Positions 1-6,831 are shown, counted from the first letter of the stretch. The stretch: DNA of 9,873 nt from Noviherbaspirillum sedimenti (GCF_003590835.1 NZ_QYUQ01000001.1:1-9873), one strand, 5' to 3'. Numbers and translations are program-made. The notes: generated by a model from the letters alone, not told the origin.

Positions 1-316
1 TGCGCACGATGGAAGACTTGGCGGCGCGCCACGCCGGATTGCAGCGAGCGGCAGAACGCGGACGCAAGTTGATCCTGGACCTGATGCAGAGCGCACAGCG
101 CGAACATGTGACGACCGCGCTGTTTTCGCTGGCGATCCGCAAGAATCCACCGGCGGTGGTGATCGATTGCGCAGCCGCCTTGCCACGGCCTTCTTGCAGT
201 ATCCGGAGCCGCCGCCGCCCGTGCCGGATAAAAAAGCCATCGCGGCTGCATTGAAAGCAGGCATTGAAGTGCCCGGAGCGCATGCCGAACAGGCGGTGCG
301 GCTCGATATTCGTTAA
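1..316 (+). pseudogene. Gp157-family phage protein, 3' part, frameshifted left copy
   Basis: Left copy of the gene at 9552-9873. The frame enters from the window edge and runs through the family's conserved FSLAIRKNPP segment, then loses one C near 186, so the rest is read out of frame as far as 254. In the correct frame the protein would end at the TAA at 314-316. The right copy carries the extra C and is open throughout, so this is probably a sequence error and not genuine decay. Confidence 0.75.
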
Positions 317-320
317 TCGG

Positions 321-337
321 TATGAAATAATTTCATA
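321..337. repeat. 17-bp AT-rich palindrome (left copy)
   Basis: TATGAAAT-A-ATTTCATA is a perfect 8-bp inverted repeat with a one-base centre. It overlaps the true stop codon of the glycosyltransferase (333-335, minus strand) and lies between the 3' ends of two convergent genes. It stands out as AT-only-rich sequence in GC-rich surroundings. It has no GC stem, so it is not a classic intrinsic terminator. Confidence 0.6.
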
Positions 338-1470
338 TGAAGCCGACACGAAAGCGCAACGCCCCGACCAGGCGCCAGAAGATTGCGAGCGGCGGCAGCA
401 GAAGCGAGGTCAGCAGGATCTCGCTGACGTTTGAAGCAGTTTTTTTCCGTGCCGCGCAGGCGCTGCAGGCACAGACTTGCACTGAGCAGTATCCAGCAGG
501 CGAGGGCAAGCAGCGCTGCCGACGTTTCGTGGAAGACCAGCGCGGCGACCAGGCATAGCAGCACCATGACGATGGCATGGTAGTGCCATGGTATGGCCGG
601 ACTGATTTTTTCACGATACAGGAGCGGATGCTTTTTATAGAGCAAAGCGTCGAACTGCATGCGTTGCTGTTGCAGCAGGCTGGTGCCCAGGGTGCCGCAG
701 CGACCGGATGTTCGACCACCGCCAGCGGCGCATGGCAGATAAACGGCATTTGCTTGCAGCAGTCGAAAATACAGATCCGAATCTTCGCGCCCGGCGGTGC
801 CGAAGCGTTCGTCAAAGCCGCCCATATCTTGCAGAACCTGCCTGAGGCAAAAGCAATTGATGCTGGCGAATTCCGCTTGCTCCAGAGTTTTTACGGTGCG
901 CTCATGATCCGTCGGCAGGCCAGGCAGCGGGGTCAGGATCTGCCCGCACACTGCCTGCGCGATGCCATTGAAGGCCAGCATTCCCTGCGCCAGCCAGTCG
1001 GCGCAGGGAATGGTATCTTCCTCGGTAAAAGCGATCAAGGCGCCACGGGCGAGCTGCCATCCATGATTGCGCGCTGCGGCCGCACCATCCTGGCCGCCTG
1101 CCGGCAGATAAATGATGCAGGGACCATTTCCAGGCGGGTTCAGATAGCTTTCCACCACTTCGCGGCTGGCACGACTGGGAACACTGTCGACCACGATGAT
1201 TTCATACTGGCGAGGCGACAGGGTTTGCCGCGTCAACGCTGCCAGGCAACGGTTCAGCAGTTCAGGTCGATCCCGGGCCGGCAATATCACCGACATCTGG
1301 ATACCGCGCGTACGTGACTTCCAGATCGGTTGTATTTGTGCAGTATGGATCACCCCTGACGGTGCATCGGCCGCCAGGCGGCCGGCATACAGGATGGTAT
1401 TTATCTTCGCTTGTTTGCCACCCTGATGTACACAACGCGGATTACTGGGAAAGGCAATAATTTTCGCCAT
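333..1470 (-). pseudogene. Family 2 glycosyltransferase, frameshifted left copy
   Basis: Left copy of the gene at 8399-9535. An extra A at 741-743 and a missing C at 686-688 compensate each other, but the residues between them (normally NAVICHAPLAVVEHPV) become an unrelated Gly/Arg/Cys-rich stretch. An extra T in the run at 440-446 then changes the last ~35 residues, destroys the third membrane segment and moves the stop to 313. The right copy has a coherent protein at each of these places, so this copy is probably wrong in sequence. Confidence 0.8.
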
Positions 1471-1748
1471 TTATGAAATCCCCATGCAAAAACAGTCGTT
1501 TTGCCACGCACTTTAAGTATTGGAGACGCAATTGCCATTCCAGTTCCAGGCTTCATCCGTTCTGTTTGACATGTTCCGGATACCGTAACGCGAATCATGG
1601 CTAGAACCGCGATTCAAGACAGGATCGGCATGCCGCAGCCGCAAAGTAAAACGATTGAGGAACTTTTCAGTCTAACTTTTGCGCGGACGCTGGCTGTCGC
1701 CAGCAAGCGTGACTGGCGAACCATGAATCCGCATGAGAGGGGCAGGTG
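1471..1748. promoter_or_regulatory. Divergent intergenic region (left copy)
   Basis: It separates the minus-strand glycosyltransferase from the plus-strand SRPBCC-Hsp20 gene. It holds both ribosome binding sites (GAGAGGGG at 1735-1742 for the chaperone) and the hairpin GCTGGC-TGTC-GCCAGC at 1689-1704. A TTGACA at 1566-1571 lacks a -10 box at normal spacing. The left copy has an extra C at ~1639 and lacks CG after 1686. See the right copy for more. Confidence 0.5.
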
Positions 1749-2634
1749 ATGGTCAAGGTCGAACGATTAATTGAAGTGAATGTGCCGGTAAGCATCGTTT
1801 ATAGGGAGCTAAGCCAGTTCGAAGAATTCCCCCGCTTTATGAAAGGCGTTCATTCAGTGCACCAGCTCGATGATGCGCATCTGCATTGGCGAGCAGAAAA
1901 AAATGGCAAGGAAATGGAGTGGGATGCGGAAATCACTGAACAAATTCCTGAACACTGCATTGCCTGGCGTAATACCAGCGGCCCCAGAAGCGAAGGCAGG
2001 GTTGTGCTGGAAGCGCTGGATCCCGACAAAACCCGCATATTCCTGTCCATGGAAGCCGAGGAAGCGCCGCTGGATCAGACGGCAAGCGAAGATGGCTTCC
2101 CACCTCAGGATGAGGGCGATCTGGCGCGCTTTAAAAAAATGGTCGAAAGCAAAGTACGTTCGCGTGGCGCCAATTCTGACGACCTCCATCGCCAGGCGTC
2201 GGTTACGCAGGGACGCACAGTCGATGCAGACGCCGAAAATGCGCTCCCGCGAATGCCGGCCAGAGCCAAGCGGCAGGAGAGGCGCGCTGCATCGGCGCCA
2301 GGCATGGACGCCGCCGGTGGATATCGAGCAGCATGCCGGCCAGATGCATATTCGCACCGATTTGCCGGGGGTAAGCAAACAGGATGTGCAAATAGAAATC
2401 CTTCGCGACCAGTTGATCATCGAAGGCGAGCGGCGCGCTGGCGCCGGCGGGCAGCAGACGGCGCGTCATCGTGCCGAGTGCAATTACGGCCATTTTTACC
2501 GGGTGATTACCTTGCCTGCAGGGGTGGATCCGGATTCGGCGCAGGCCAGCATGCATGACGGCGTACTGGATGTCAGCTTCAGGATGGCAGCCGCACCGGG
2601 TACTGTCCGACGCCTGGACATCCAGGGCGGATGA
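1749..2634 (+). pseudogene. SRPBCC-Hsp20 fusion gene, frameshifted left copy
   Basis: Left copy of the gene at 7232-8119. It starts at ATG 1749, six bases after GAGAGGGG. The SRPBCC domain and first part of the linker are intact. A G is missing near 2250 and a C near 2285. After both deletions the Hsp20 half is in a different frame, which is open to the TGA at 2632-2634 but is not joined to the start. In the plus-strand frame from 1749 translation runs into unrelated Arg-rich sequence and stops at 2558. The right copy reads through both domains, so these deletions are probably sequence errors. Confidence 0.8.
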
Positions 2635-2676
2635 TGCAAGCTTATTGCTATGTGCAGGCAGAAGGGATTGCGCGGA

Positions 2677-2966
2677 ATGACGGAATTGGCAGGCTGGAGC
2701 AGCGCAATGATCCTGGCGCTGACGATTTCTTCCAAGTTTATGCGCAATGGCGCAGCAAGAGTTGCGCCGGTGTTTCCAATTGGTTTTTCATCGGCCAGAT
2801 GCTGGCCTCGCTGGGCTTCGTGCTGTACAGCTACCTGGTTGAAAACTGGGTTTTCGTCTGGACCAATGCTTTCAATTTTGTGGCAGCACTGATCGGTCAG
2901 TCAATTCATGCGCACAACAGGCGTATGAGCCGCGAAGTCATTGCTGCCGCCGGACAAACCGGTTGA
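2677..2966 (+). pseudogene. SemiSWEET-like small membrane protein, frameshifted left copy
   Basis: Left copy of the gene at 6898-7188. The start ATG at 2677 and first ~18 residues (MTELAGWSSAMILALTISS) match the right copy. One C is then missing near 2732, so the remaining segments are in another frame that ends at 2966. A T is also missing upstream at ~2653, outside the gene. The right copy should be used for the protein. Confidence 0.75.
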
Positions 2967-3032
2967 TTACCGACAGGGCAGGAATTTTTTACCATCTCCT
3001 GTAGTTAATGCCAATCATAGTTACCATGTCAT

Positions 3033-3047
3033 TGCGCGCAGCGCGCA
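3033..3047. repeat. Short GC palindrome upstream of the GT9 gene (left copy)
   Basis: TGCGCGC-A-GCGCGCA is a perfect 7-bp inverted repeat with a one-base centre, about 130 bases before the GT9 start. It could be an operator, or simply low-complexity CG-rich sequence. No confident promoter was found in the 213-base gap 2967-3179; a TAAGAT at 3118-3123 resembles a -10 box but has no good -35 partner. Confidence 0.3.
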
Positions 3048-3168
3048 TTGATCGACGCCTGCGTTGGTAGACGACGGCAGTTTGCGGCATTCGAGCATGC
3101 GCAAATGGCGTATGGCTAAGATAGCTCATGCTGTCGCTTGTCGCGGCAACGACGATTCGGCAAGTCAT

Positions 3169-3173
3169 GGGAG
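3169..3173 (+). promoter_or_regulatory. Ribosome binding site fixing the GT9 start
   Basis: GGGAG lies six bases before the ATG at 3180. The frame is also open from a TTG at 3138, but that codon has no comparable site, so the ATG is preferred. The mirror copy is at 6691-6695 on the minus strand. Confidence 0.6.
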
Positions 3174-3179
3174 TCTTGC

Positions 3180-4241
3180 ATGAGTGTTGCGTGCCCTTCT
3201 TTCCGTCTGCTGGATGCCGGCACCGTGTCGGCGCGTCCGAAAATAGCGGTGTTTCGCGCCATGCACCTTGGGGAAATGCTGTGCGCGGTGCCGGCGCTGC
3301 GCGCCTTGCGGACGGTGCTGCCGATGGCCCATGTTACCTTGATCGGCCTGCCATGGGCCGCCAGCTTTGCCCGGCGGTTTTCCAGGTATGTCGATGCGCA
3401 TGTCGATTTCCCCGGCTTTCCAGGTTTGCCCGGGCAGTCGGTGGCGCTTGAACGTATCCCCGGATTTATCGCTGCCATGCAACAGCAGCGCTTCGACTGC
3501 GTGCTGCAGATGCATGGCAGCGGCGCCTTGACCAATCCCCTGATCCGGACCTTCGGCGCTGCCAGGAACGCCGGCTATTACCGGCAAGGCGACTATTGCC
3601 CCGATCCCCTGCATTTCATGCCCTGGGATGAGAATCAGCATGACATCCTGCGCCTGGTGCAATTGATGGAATTTCTCACTGTGCCGAGCGCCGGGCTTGA
3701 GCTGGAATTTCCCCTGACCGAGGCGGATTGGCAGGCGCTGCGAGCCAGTCATCCGGCGCTGCCGGCGGCCGGCTCGTATGTCTGCATTCATCCCGGCGCG
3801 CGTCTGCCGGCGCAGCGCTGGCCGGCCGCGCATTTCGCCGAAGTGGCAGACCGCCTGCATGCGGCAGGGCTGCAAGTGGTGCTGGTCGGTTCGACCCAGG
3901 AAGTCGCGCTTGCGGCAGCGGTCCGGCAGCATATGAGGGCGCCGGCATTGAGCCTGGCCGGAAAGCTCGGACTGGGTGCCTTTGCGGCGTTGCTGGCGCA
4001 GGCACGACTGGTGATTTGCAACGATACCGGCATTGCCCATATTGCCGCCGCGCTGCAAACGCCGAGCCTGGCTGTGTGCTGCGGCAACGGCGGGCGGCGC
4101 TGGGCGCCGCTGGACGGGCGTCGCCACCGCTGCGTGGATGCTGCGACTGCACTGGCCGCACGGACGCAAGCCGTGGCAAGTGCCAGTGTCATGGAGACCG
4201 TTCGCGCCTTGCTCGCCGATTCGGGCATGCCGCTTGCATGA
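3180..4241 (+). CDS. Family 9 glycosyltransferase (heptosyltransferase-like), left copy
   Basis: A 353-residue protein, identical to the copy at 5623-6684, which carries the full description. It is a GT-B fold enzyme of the ADP-heptose:LPS heptosyltransferase family, expected in the cytoplasm or at the inner membrane face, building lipopolysaccharide or a related glycan. Visible motifs are LGEMLCAVPALRAL near residue 30, IHPGARLPAQRW at 203-214, LAGKLGLG at 259-266 and NDTGIAHIAAAL at 281-292. The start was chosen from GGGAG at 3169-3173. The lipoprotein start lies 43 bases after its stop codon, suggesting joint transcription. Confidence 0.88.
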   Translation: MSVACPSFRLLDAGTVSARPKIAVFRAMHLGEMLCAVPALRALRTVLPMAHVTLIGLPWAASFARRFSRYVDAHVDFPGFPGLPGQSVALERIPGFIAAMQQQRFDCVLQMHGSGALTNPLIRTFGAARNAGYYRQGDYCPDPLHFMPWDENQHDILRLVQLMEFLTVPSAGLELEFPLTEADWQALRASHPALPAAGSYVCIHPGARLPAQRWPAAHFAEVADRLHAAGLQVVLVGSTQEVALAAAVRQHMRAPALSLAGKLGLGAFAALLAQARLVICNDTGIAHIAAALQTPSLAVCCGNGGRRWAPLDGRRHRCVDAATALAARTQAVASASVMETVRALLADSGMPLA

Positions 4242-4284
4242 AGACTGGTCTTGCGCGCAAAGGAAAACATCCACGGGGAAGAAC

Positions 4285-4566
4285 ATGGCAAACAGCATTC
4301 CGGAGATATTTGTCGCAAGGGAATTGGACGCGGCAAAAATGAGTCGCCTCGCGCTGGCGAGCGTGTTGCTGATGCTGCTGGTGGCCTGTAATCGCCCGAG
4401 TATGCCGCCAACACCGGTGGTTCCGTCCAAGCCGAAAATGCAGTCTGGCATGCAAATGGAAGCGGTGCACCAGGCAATTTTCAATTATGCCCGGCCGGCC
4501 AGCAAAGCATCCTCTTCCCTGGAGCCCGAGCCGGAAGAGGGTAAGTGCGGCCGCTTGCAGGTATGA
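4285..4566 (+). CDS. Small putative lipoprotein, left copy
   Basis: A 93-residue protein, identical to the minus-strand copy at 5298-5579. GGGGAAG at 4275-4281 precedes the ATG at 4285. A second ATG at 4339 would give a more typical lipoprotein signal (MSRLALASVLLMLLVAC), because the first 18 residues include three acidic ones, unusual for a signal peptide. The lipobox is LVAC with Cys35 (Cys17 from the inner start). The mature part is Pro- and Met-rich, ends in an acidic Glu/Pro stretch, and matches no family I recognise. Confidence 0.6.
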   Translation: MANSIPEIFVARELDAAKMSRLALASVLLMLLVACNRPSMPPTPVVPSKPKMQSGMQMEAVHQAIFNYARPASKASSSLEPEPEEGKCGRLQV

Positions 4567-4578
4567 AGGCAGTGTGGG

Positions 4579-4606
4579 ACATCAGACTTGCGTGGCAATC
4601 TGATGT
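4579..4606 (+). terminator. Strong hairpin after the lipoprotein gene (left copy)
   Basis: ACATCAGA pairs with TCTGATGT, and inside it TTGC pairs with GCAA around a GTG loop, with one bulged C: about 12 base pairs in all. It begins 13 bases after the lipoprotein stop. No T tract follows, so it is not a canonical intrinsic terminator. It could protect mRNA 3' ends or bind a protein. The mirror copy is at 5258-5285. Confidence 0.45.
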
Positions 4607-4637
4607 GGCAGGCGAACCCGGGGTGCATCCGGATGTC

Positions 4638-4689
4638 GAAGTTCAGGTGAGACGTTCAGTTGTGAAGTTCAGGTGCGAAGTACAGTTGA
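4638..4689 (+). repeat. Four tandem 13-bp repeats (left copy)
   Basis: A 12-base unit, consensus GAAGTTCAGGTG, starts at 4638, 4651, 4664 and 4677, each followed by one variable base, giving an exact 13-base period. Copies 1 and 3 are identical in the 12-base core. Copy 2 reads GACGTTCAGTTG and copy 4 reads GAAGTACAGTTG. The array lies between the lipoprotein and phosphoribosyltransferase genes, about 100 bases before the latter. An operator array or replication slippage are both possible. The period is not a multiple of three and the array is not in a gene. Confidence 0.8.
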
Positions 4690-4723
4690 TGCAGTGCCAG
4701 TCTTCTCTTATGGAAAAGACTTG

Positions 4724-4753
4724 AACTGCATTGTCACGATGCCGCAGTTTTTT
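4724..4753 (+). terminator. Terminator-like stem and T tract (left copy)
   Basis: AACT pairs with AGTT and, inside it, GCAT with ATGC around a seven-base loop, with a three-base bulge; alternatively AACTGC pairs with GCAGTT. Six Ts at 4748-4753 follow, the first two within the stem. It lies 24 bases before the phosphoribosyltransferase ATG at 4777, so it could end the upstream unit or attenuate the downstream gene. The stem is modest. Confidence 0.4.
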
Positions 4754-4776
4754 AGTCTGTTCATTGATTTCTGAAT

Positions 4777-4956
4777 ATGCAGGCAACCATGCTTCCCTTT
4801 CCCGATCGCCTGCAGGCGGGGCAGCTGCTCTCCCGGCAGCTTGAAAAATATGCCGGTCGGCGCGACGTTATTGTACTGGCCTTGCCTCGTGGCGGTGTGC
4901 CGGTCGGTTATGCAATTGCCGCCAGCCTAGCGGCGATGCTGGCGGCAATTGCATAA
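4777..4956 (+). CDS. Phosphoribosyltransferase, truncated at the palindrome centre (plus copy)
   Basis: The N-terminal ~55 residues of a COG1926-type predicted phosphoribosyltransferase (usually a little over 200 residues): MLPFPDRLQAGQLLSRQLEKY, then VIVLALPRGGVPVGYAIA, the first conserved strand and PRGGVPV loop of the family. It is cut where the sequence turns back. After Leu-Ala-Ala-Met in the loop the frame runs into the opposite arm and stops at TAA 4954-4956. Everything after about residue 55, including the PRPP-binding loop, is missing, so the fragment cannot be active. ATG 4777 and ATG 4789 are both in frame; AGG at 4781-4783 favours 4789. Confidence 0.8.
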   Translation: MQATMLPFPDRLQAGQLLSRQLEKYAGRRDVIVLALPRGGVPVGYAIAASLAAMLAAIA

Positions 4957-5087
4957 CCGACCGGCACACCGCCACGAGGCAAGGCCAGTACAATAACGTC
5001 GCGCCGACCGGCATATTTTTCAAGCTGCCGGGAGAGCAGCTGCCCCGCCTGCAGGCGATCGGGAAAGGGAAGCATGGTTGCCTGCAT
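4908..5087 (-). CDS. Phosphoribosyltransferase, truncated at the palindrome centre (minus copy)
   Basis: Mirror of the plus-strand fragment; the two overlap across the centre. It reads the same N-terminal sequence including ALPRGGVPVGYAIAAS. The loop read in this direction gives Ile-Ala-Ala-Arg in place of Leu-Ala-Ala-Met, before running into the other arm and stopping at 4908-4910. Both versions look tolerable for the family, so which strand carries the native loop is uncertain. It is the last of the same-direction genes 8119 to 4908. In known genomes such phosphoribosyltransferases often sit among stress genes, which fits the Hsp20 neighbour. Confidence 0.8.
   Translation of the reverse strand: MQATMLPFPDRLQAGQLLSRQLEKYAGRRDVIVLALPRGGVPVGYAIAASIAARLAAIA
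4927..4937. other. 11-base loop at the palindrome centre
   Basis: The unpaired centre is CTAGCGGCGAT, flanked by GCCAGC (4921-4926) and GCTGGC (4938-4943). Read on the plus strand in the phosphoribosyltransferase frame it gives Leu-Ala-Ala-Met, a plausible continuation of that protein (the family usually reads like L-x-A-P-L-D-V here). The loop therefore looks like genomic sequence and not adapter or vector. The turn-round point lies at or just after GCTGG. Confidence 0.85.
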
Positions 5088-5110
5088 ATTCAGAAATCAA
5101 TGAACAGACT

Positions 5111-5140
5111 AAAAAACTGCGGCATCGTGACAATGCAGTT
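5111..5140 (-). terminator. Terminator-like stem and T tract (right copy)
   Basis: Mirror of 4724-4753, acting on minus-strand transcription: a bulged AACTGCAT / ATGC...AGTT stem followed by a T run, between the lipoprotein and phosphoribosyltransferase genes. Confidence 0.4.
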
Positions 5141-5174
5141 CAAGTCTTTTCCATAAGAGAAGACTGGCACTGCA

Positions 5175-5226
5175 TCAACTGTACTTCGCACCTGAACTTC
5201 ACAACTGAACGTCTCACCTGAACTTC
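5175..5226 (-). repeat. Four tandem 13-bp repeats (right copy)
   Basis: Mirror of 4638-4689 with the same four units and the same base differences between units. The two copies are identical, so the repeat number is consistent within the data. Confidence 0.8.
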
Positions 5227-5257
5227 GACATCCGGATGCACCCCGGGTTCGCCTGCC

Positions 5258-5285
5258 ACATCAGATTGCCACGCAAGTCTGATGT
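5258..5285 (-). terminator. Strong hairpin after the lipoprotein gene (right copy)
   Basis: Mirror of 4579-4606: a 12-bp bulged stem starting 13 bases after the lipoprotein stop on the minus strand, without a T tract. Confidence 0.45.
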
Positions 5286-5297
5286 CCCACACTGCCT

Positions 5298-5579
5298 TCA
5301 TACCTGCAAGCGGCCGCACTTACCCTCTTCCGGCTCGGGCTCCAGGGAAGAGGATGCTTTGCTGGCCGGCCGGGCATAATTGAAAATTGCCTGGTGCACC
5401 GCTTCCATTTGCATGCCAGACTGCATTTTCGGCTTGGACGGAACCACCGGTGTTGGCGGCATACTCGGGCGATTACAGGCCACCAGCAGCATCAGCAACA
5501 CGCTCGCCAGCGCGAGGCGACTCATTTTTGCCGCGTCCAATTCCCTTGCGACAAATATCTCCGGAATGCTGTTTGCCAT
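5298..5579 (-). CDS. Small putative lipoprotein, right copy
   Basis: A 93-residue protein identical to the copy at 4285-4566. A hydrophobic stretch LALASVLLMLLVA leads to Cys35, a good lipobox (LVAC); Asn at +2 would favour outer-membrane sorting under the usual Asp-at-+2 rule. The mature domain is short, with PPTPVVPSKPK and an acidic SLEPEPEEG near the end, and looks largely unstructured. It starts 43 bases after the GT9 gene, with a strong GGGGAAG site at the upstream ATG; the internal ATG (5525) gives the more usual signal peptide. A role in the envelope beside glycosyltransferases is inference only. Confidence 0.6.
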   Translation of the reverse strand: MANSIPEIFVARELDAAKMSRLALASVLLMLLVACNRPSMPPTPVVPSKPKMQSGMQMEAVHQAIFNYARPASKASSSLEPEPEEGKCGRLQV

Positions 5580-5622
5580 GTTCTTCCCCGTGGATGTTTT
5601 CCTTTGCGCGCAAGACCAGTCT

Positions 5623-6684
5623 TCATGCAAGCGGCATGCCCGAATCGGCGAGCAAGGCGCGAACGGTCTCCATGACACTGGCACTTGCCACGGCTTGCGT
5701 CCGTGCGGCCAGTGCAGTCGCAGCATCCACGCAGCGGTGGCGACGCCCGTCCAGCGGCGCCCAGCGCCGCCCGCCGTTGCCGCAGCACACAGCCAGGCTC
5801 GGCGTTTGCAGCGCGGCGGCAATATGGGCAATGCCGGTATCGTTGCAAATCACCAGTCGTGCCTGCGCCAGCAACGCCGCAAAGGCACCCAGTCCGAGCT
5901 TTCCGGCCAGGCTCAATGCCGGCGCCCTCATATGCTGCCGGACCGCTGCCGCAAGCGCGACTTCCTGGGTCGAACCGACCAGCACCACTTGCAGCCCTGC
6001 CGCATGCAGGCGGTCTGCCACTTCGGCGAAATGCGCGGCCGGCCAGCGCTGCGCCGGCAGACGCGCGCCGGGATGAATGCAGACATACGAGCCGGCCGCC
6101 GGCAGCGCCGGATGACTGGCTCGCAGCGCCTGCCAATCCGCCTCGGTCAGGGGAAATTCCAGCTCAAGCCCGGCGCTCGGCACAGTGAGAAATTCCATCA
6201 ATTGCACCAGGCGCAGGATGTCATGCTGATTCTCATCCCAGGGCATGAAATGCAGGGGATCGGGGCAATAGTCGCCTTGCCGGTAATAGCCGGCGTTCCT
6301 GGCAGCGCCGAAGGTCCGGATCAGGGGATTGGTCAAGGCGCCGCTGCCATGCATCTGCAGCACGCAGTCGAAGCGCTGCTGTTGCATGGCAGCGATAAAT
6401 CCGGGGATACGTTCAAGCGCCACCGACTGCCCGGGCAAACCTGGAAAGCCGGGGAAATCGACATGCGCATCGACATACCTGGAAAACCGCCGGGCAAAGC
6501 TGGCGGCCCATGGCAGGCCGATCAAGGTAACATGGGCCATCGGCAGCACCGTCCGCAAGGCGCGCAGCGCCGGCACCGCGCACAGCATTTCCCCAAGGTG
6601 CATGGCGCGAAACACCGCTATTTTCGGACGCGCCGACACGGTGCCGGCATCCAGCAGACGGAAAGAAGGGCACGCAACACTCAT
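5623..6684 (-). CDS. Family 9 glycosyltransferase (heptosyltransferase-like)
   Basis: A 353-residue GT-B protein of the ADP-heptose:LPS heptosyltransferase family, which transfers a sugar (ADP-heptose in the characterised members) onto lipopolysaccharide core or another glycan. Length is typical. The N-terminal acceptor domain contains KIAVFRAMHLGEMLCAVPALRAL (about 21-43). The usual Gly-Asp of characterised heptosyltransferases, whose Asp is thought catalytic, is Gly31-Glu32 here. The nucleotide-sugar domain shows IHPGARLPAQRW (203-214), LAGKLGLG (259-266) and NDTGIAHIAAAL (281-292). There is no signal peptide or membrane segment. The start ATG follows GGGAG by six bases; an upstream in-frame TTG extends the frame by 14 residues but lacks a good site. 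A 213-base gap separates it from the SemiSWEET-like gene, and 43 bases from the lipoprotein gene. The donor sugar cannot be told from sequence. Confidence 0.9.
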   Translation of the reverse strand: MSVACPSFRLLDAGTVSARPKIAVFRAMHLGEMLCAVPALRALRTVLPMAHVTLIGLPWAASFARRFSRYVDAHVDFPGFPGLPGQSVALERIPGFIAAMQQQRFDCVLQMHGSGALTNPLIRTFGAARNAGYYRQGDYCPDPLHFMPWDENQHDILRLVQLMEFLTVPSAGLELEFPLTEADWQALRASHPALPAAGSYVCIHPGARLPAQRWPAAHFAEVADRLHAAGLQVVLVGSTQEVALAAAVRQHMRAPALSLAGKLGLGAFAALLAQARLVICNDTGIAHIAAALQTPSLAVCCGNGGRRWAPLDGRRHRCVDAATALAARTQAVASASVMETVRALLADSGMPLA

Positions 6685-6816
6685 GCAAGACTCCCATGAC
6701 TTGCCGAATCGTCGTTGCCGCGACAAGCGACAGCATGAGCTATCTTAGCCATACGCCATTTGCGCATGCTCGAATGCCGCAAACTGCCGTCGTCTACCAA
6801 CGCAGGCGTCGATCAA

Positions 6817-6831
6817 TGCGCGCTGCGCGCA
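6817..6831. repeat. Short GC palindrome upstream of the GT9 gene (right copy)
   Basis: Mirror of 3033-3047: TGCGCGC with a one-base centre and its complement, in the 213-base gap 6685-6897. Nothing else in this gap could be assigned. Confidence 0.3.

Larger units (their letters stand above)
1..4926 (+). repeat. Left arm of a near-perfect 4.93-kb inverted repeat
   Basis: This arm is the reverse complement of 4938-9868. In the inner part, position i pairs with 9864 minus i; at the outer end the sum is 9869, because the left arm is 5 bases shorter overall. Differences found: C lost at ~186, extra T in the run 440-446, C lost at 686-688, extra A at 741-743, extra C at ~1639, CG lost after 1686, G lost at ~2250, C lost at ~2285, T lost at ~2653, C lost at ~2732. 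No substitutions were seen. The indels break frames that are open in the right arm, so this looks like the less accurate copy. Confidence 0.97.

Noticed and set aside
577..1317. Long plus-strand frame antisense to the GT2 gene (and its mirror at 8552-9292)
   Set aside because: It has no recognisable domains, and the opposite strand encodes a clear glycosyltransferase; it is a shadow frame of GC-rich coding DNA.
313..1470. Treating the left GT2 as a diverged paralogue with a different central segment and C-terminus
   Set aside because: The differences are fully explained by three one-base indels; flanking bases are identical to the right copy.
3033..3047. CpG-rich palindrome as a confident operator
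   Set aside because: Short alternating CG runs form such palindromes by chance in GC-rich DNA; it is kept only as a low-confidence repeat.
4638..4689. CRISPR array
   Set aside because: The units are 12-13 bases with one-base gaps and no spacers.
4921..4943. Hairpin telomere or telomere-resolution site of a linear replicon at the palindrome centre
   Set aside because: The centre cuts a conserved phosphoribosyltransferase gene within its coding sequence and the loop stays in that frame; there is no AT-rich telomere sequence and no protelomerase gene.
5380..6699. 439-codon plus-strand frame antisense to the GT9 gene (and its mirror at 3165-4484)
   Set aside because: Its composition is Gln/Arg/His-rich and low in domain-like patterns, while the other strand carries conserved GT9 motifs; it is a shadow frame.
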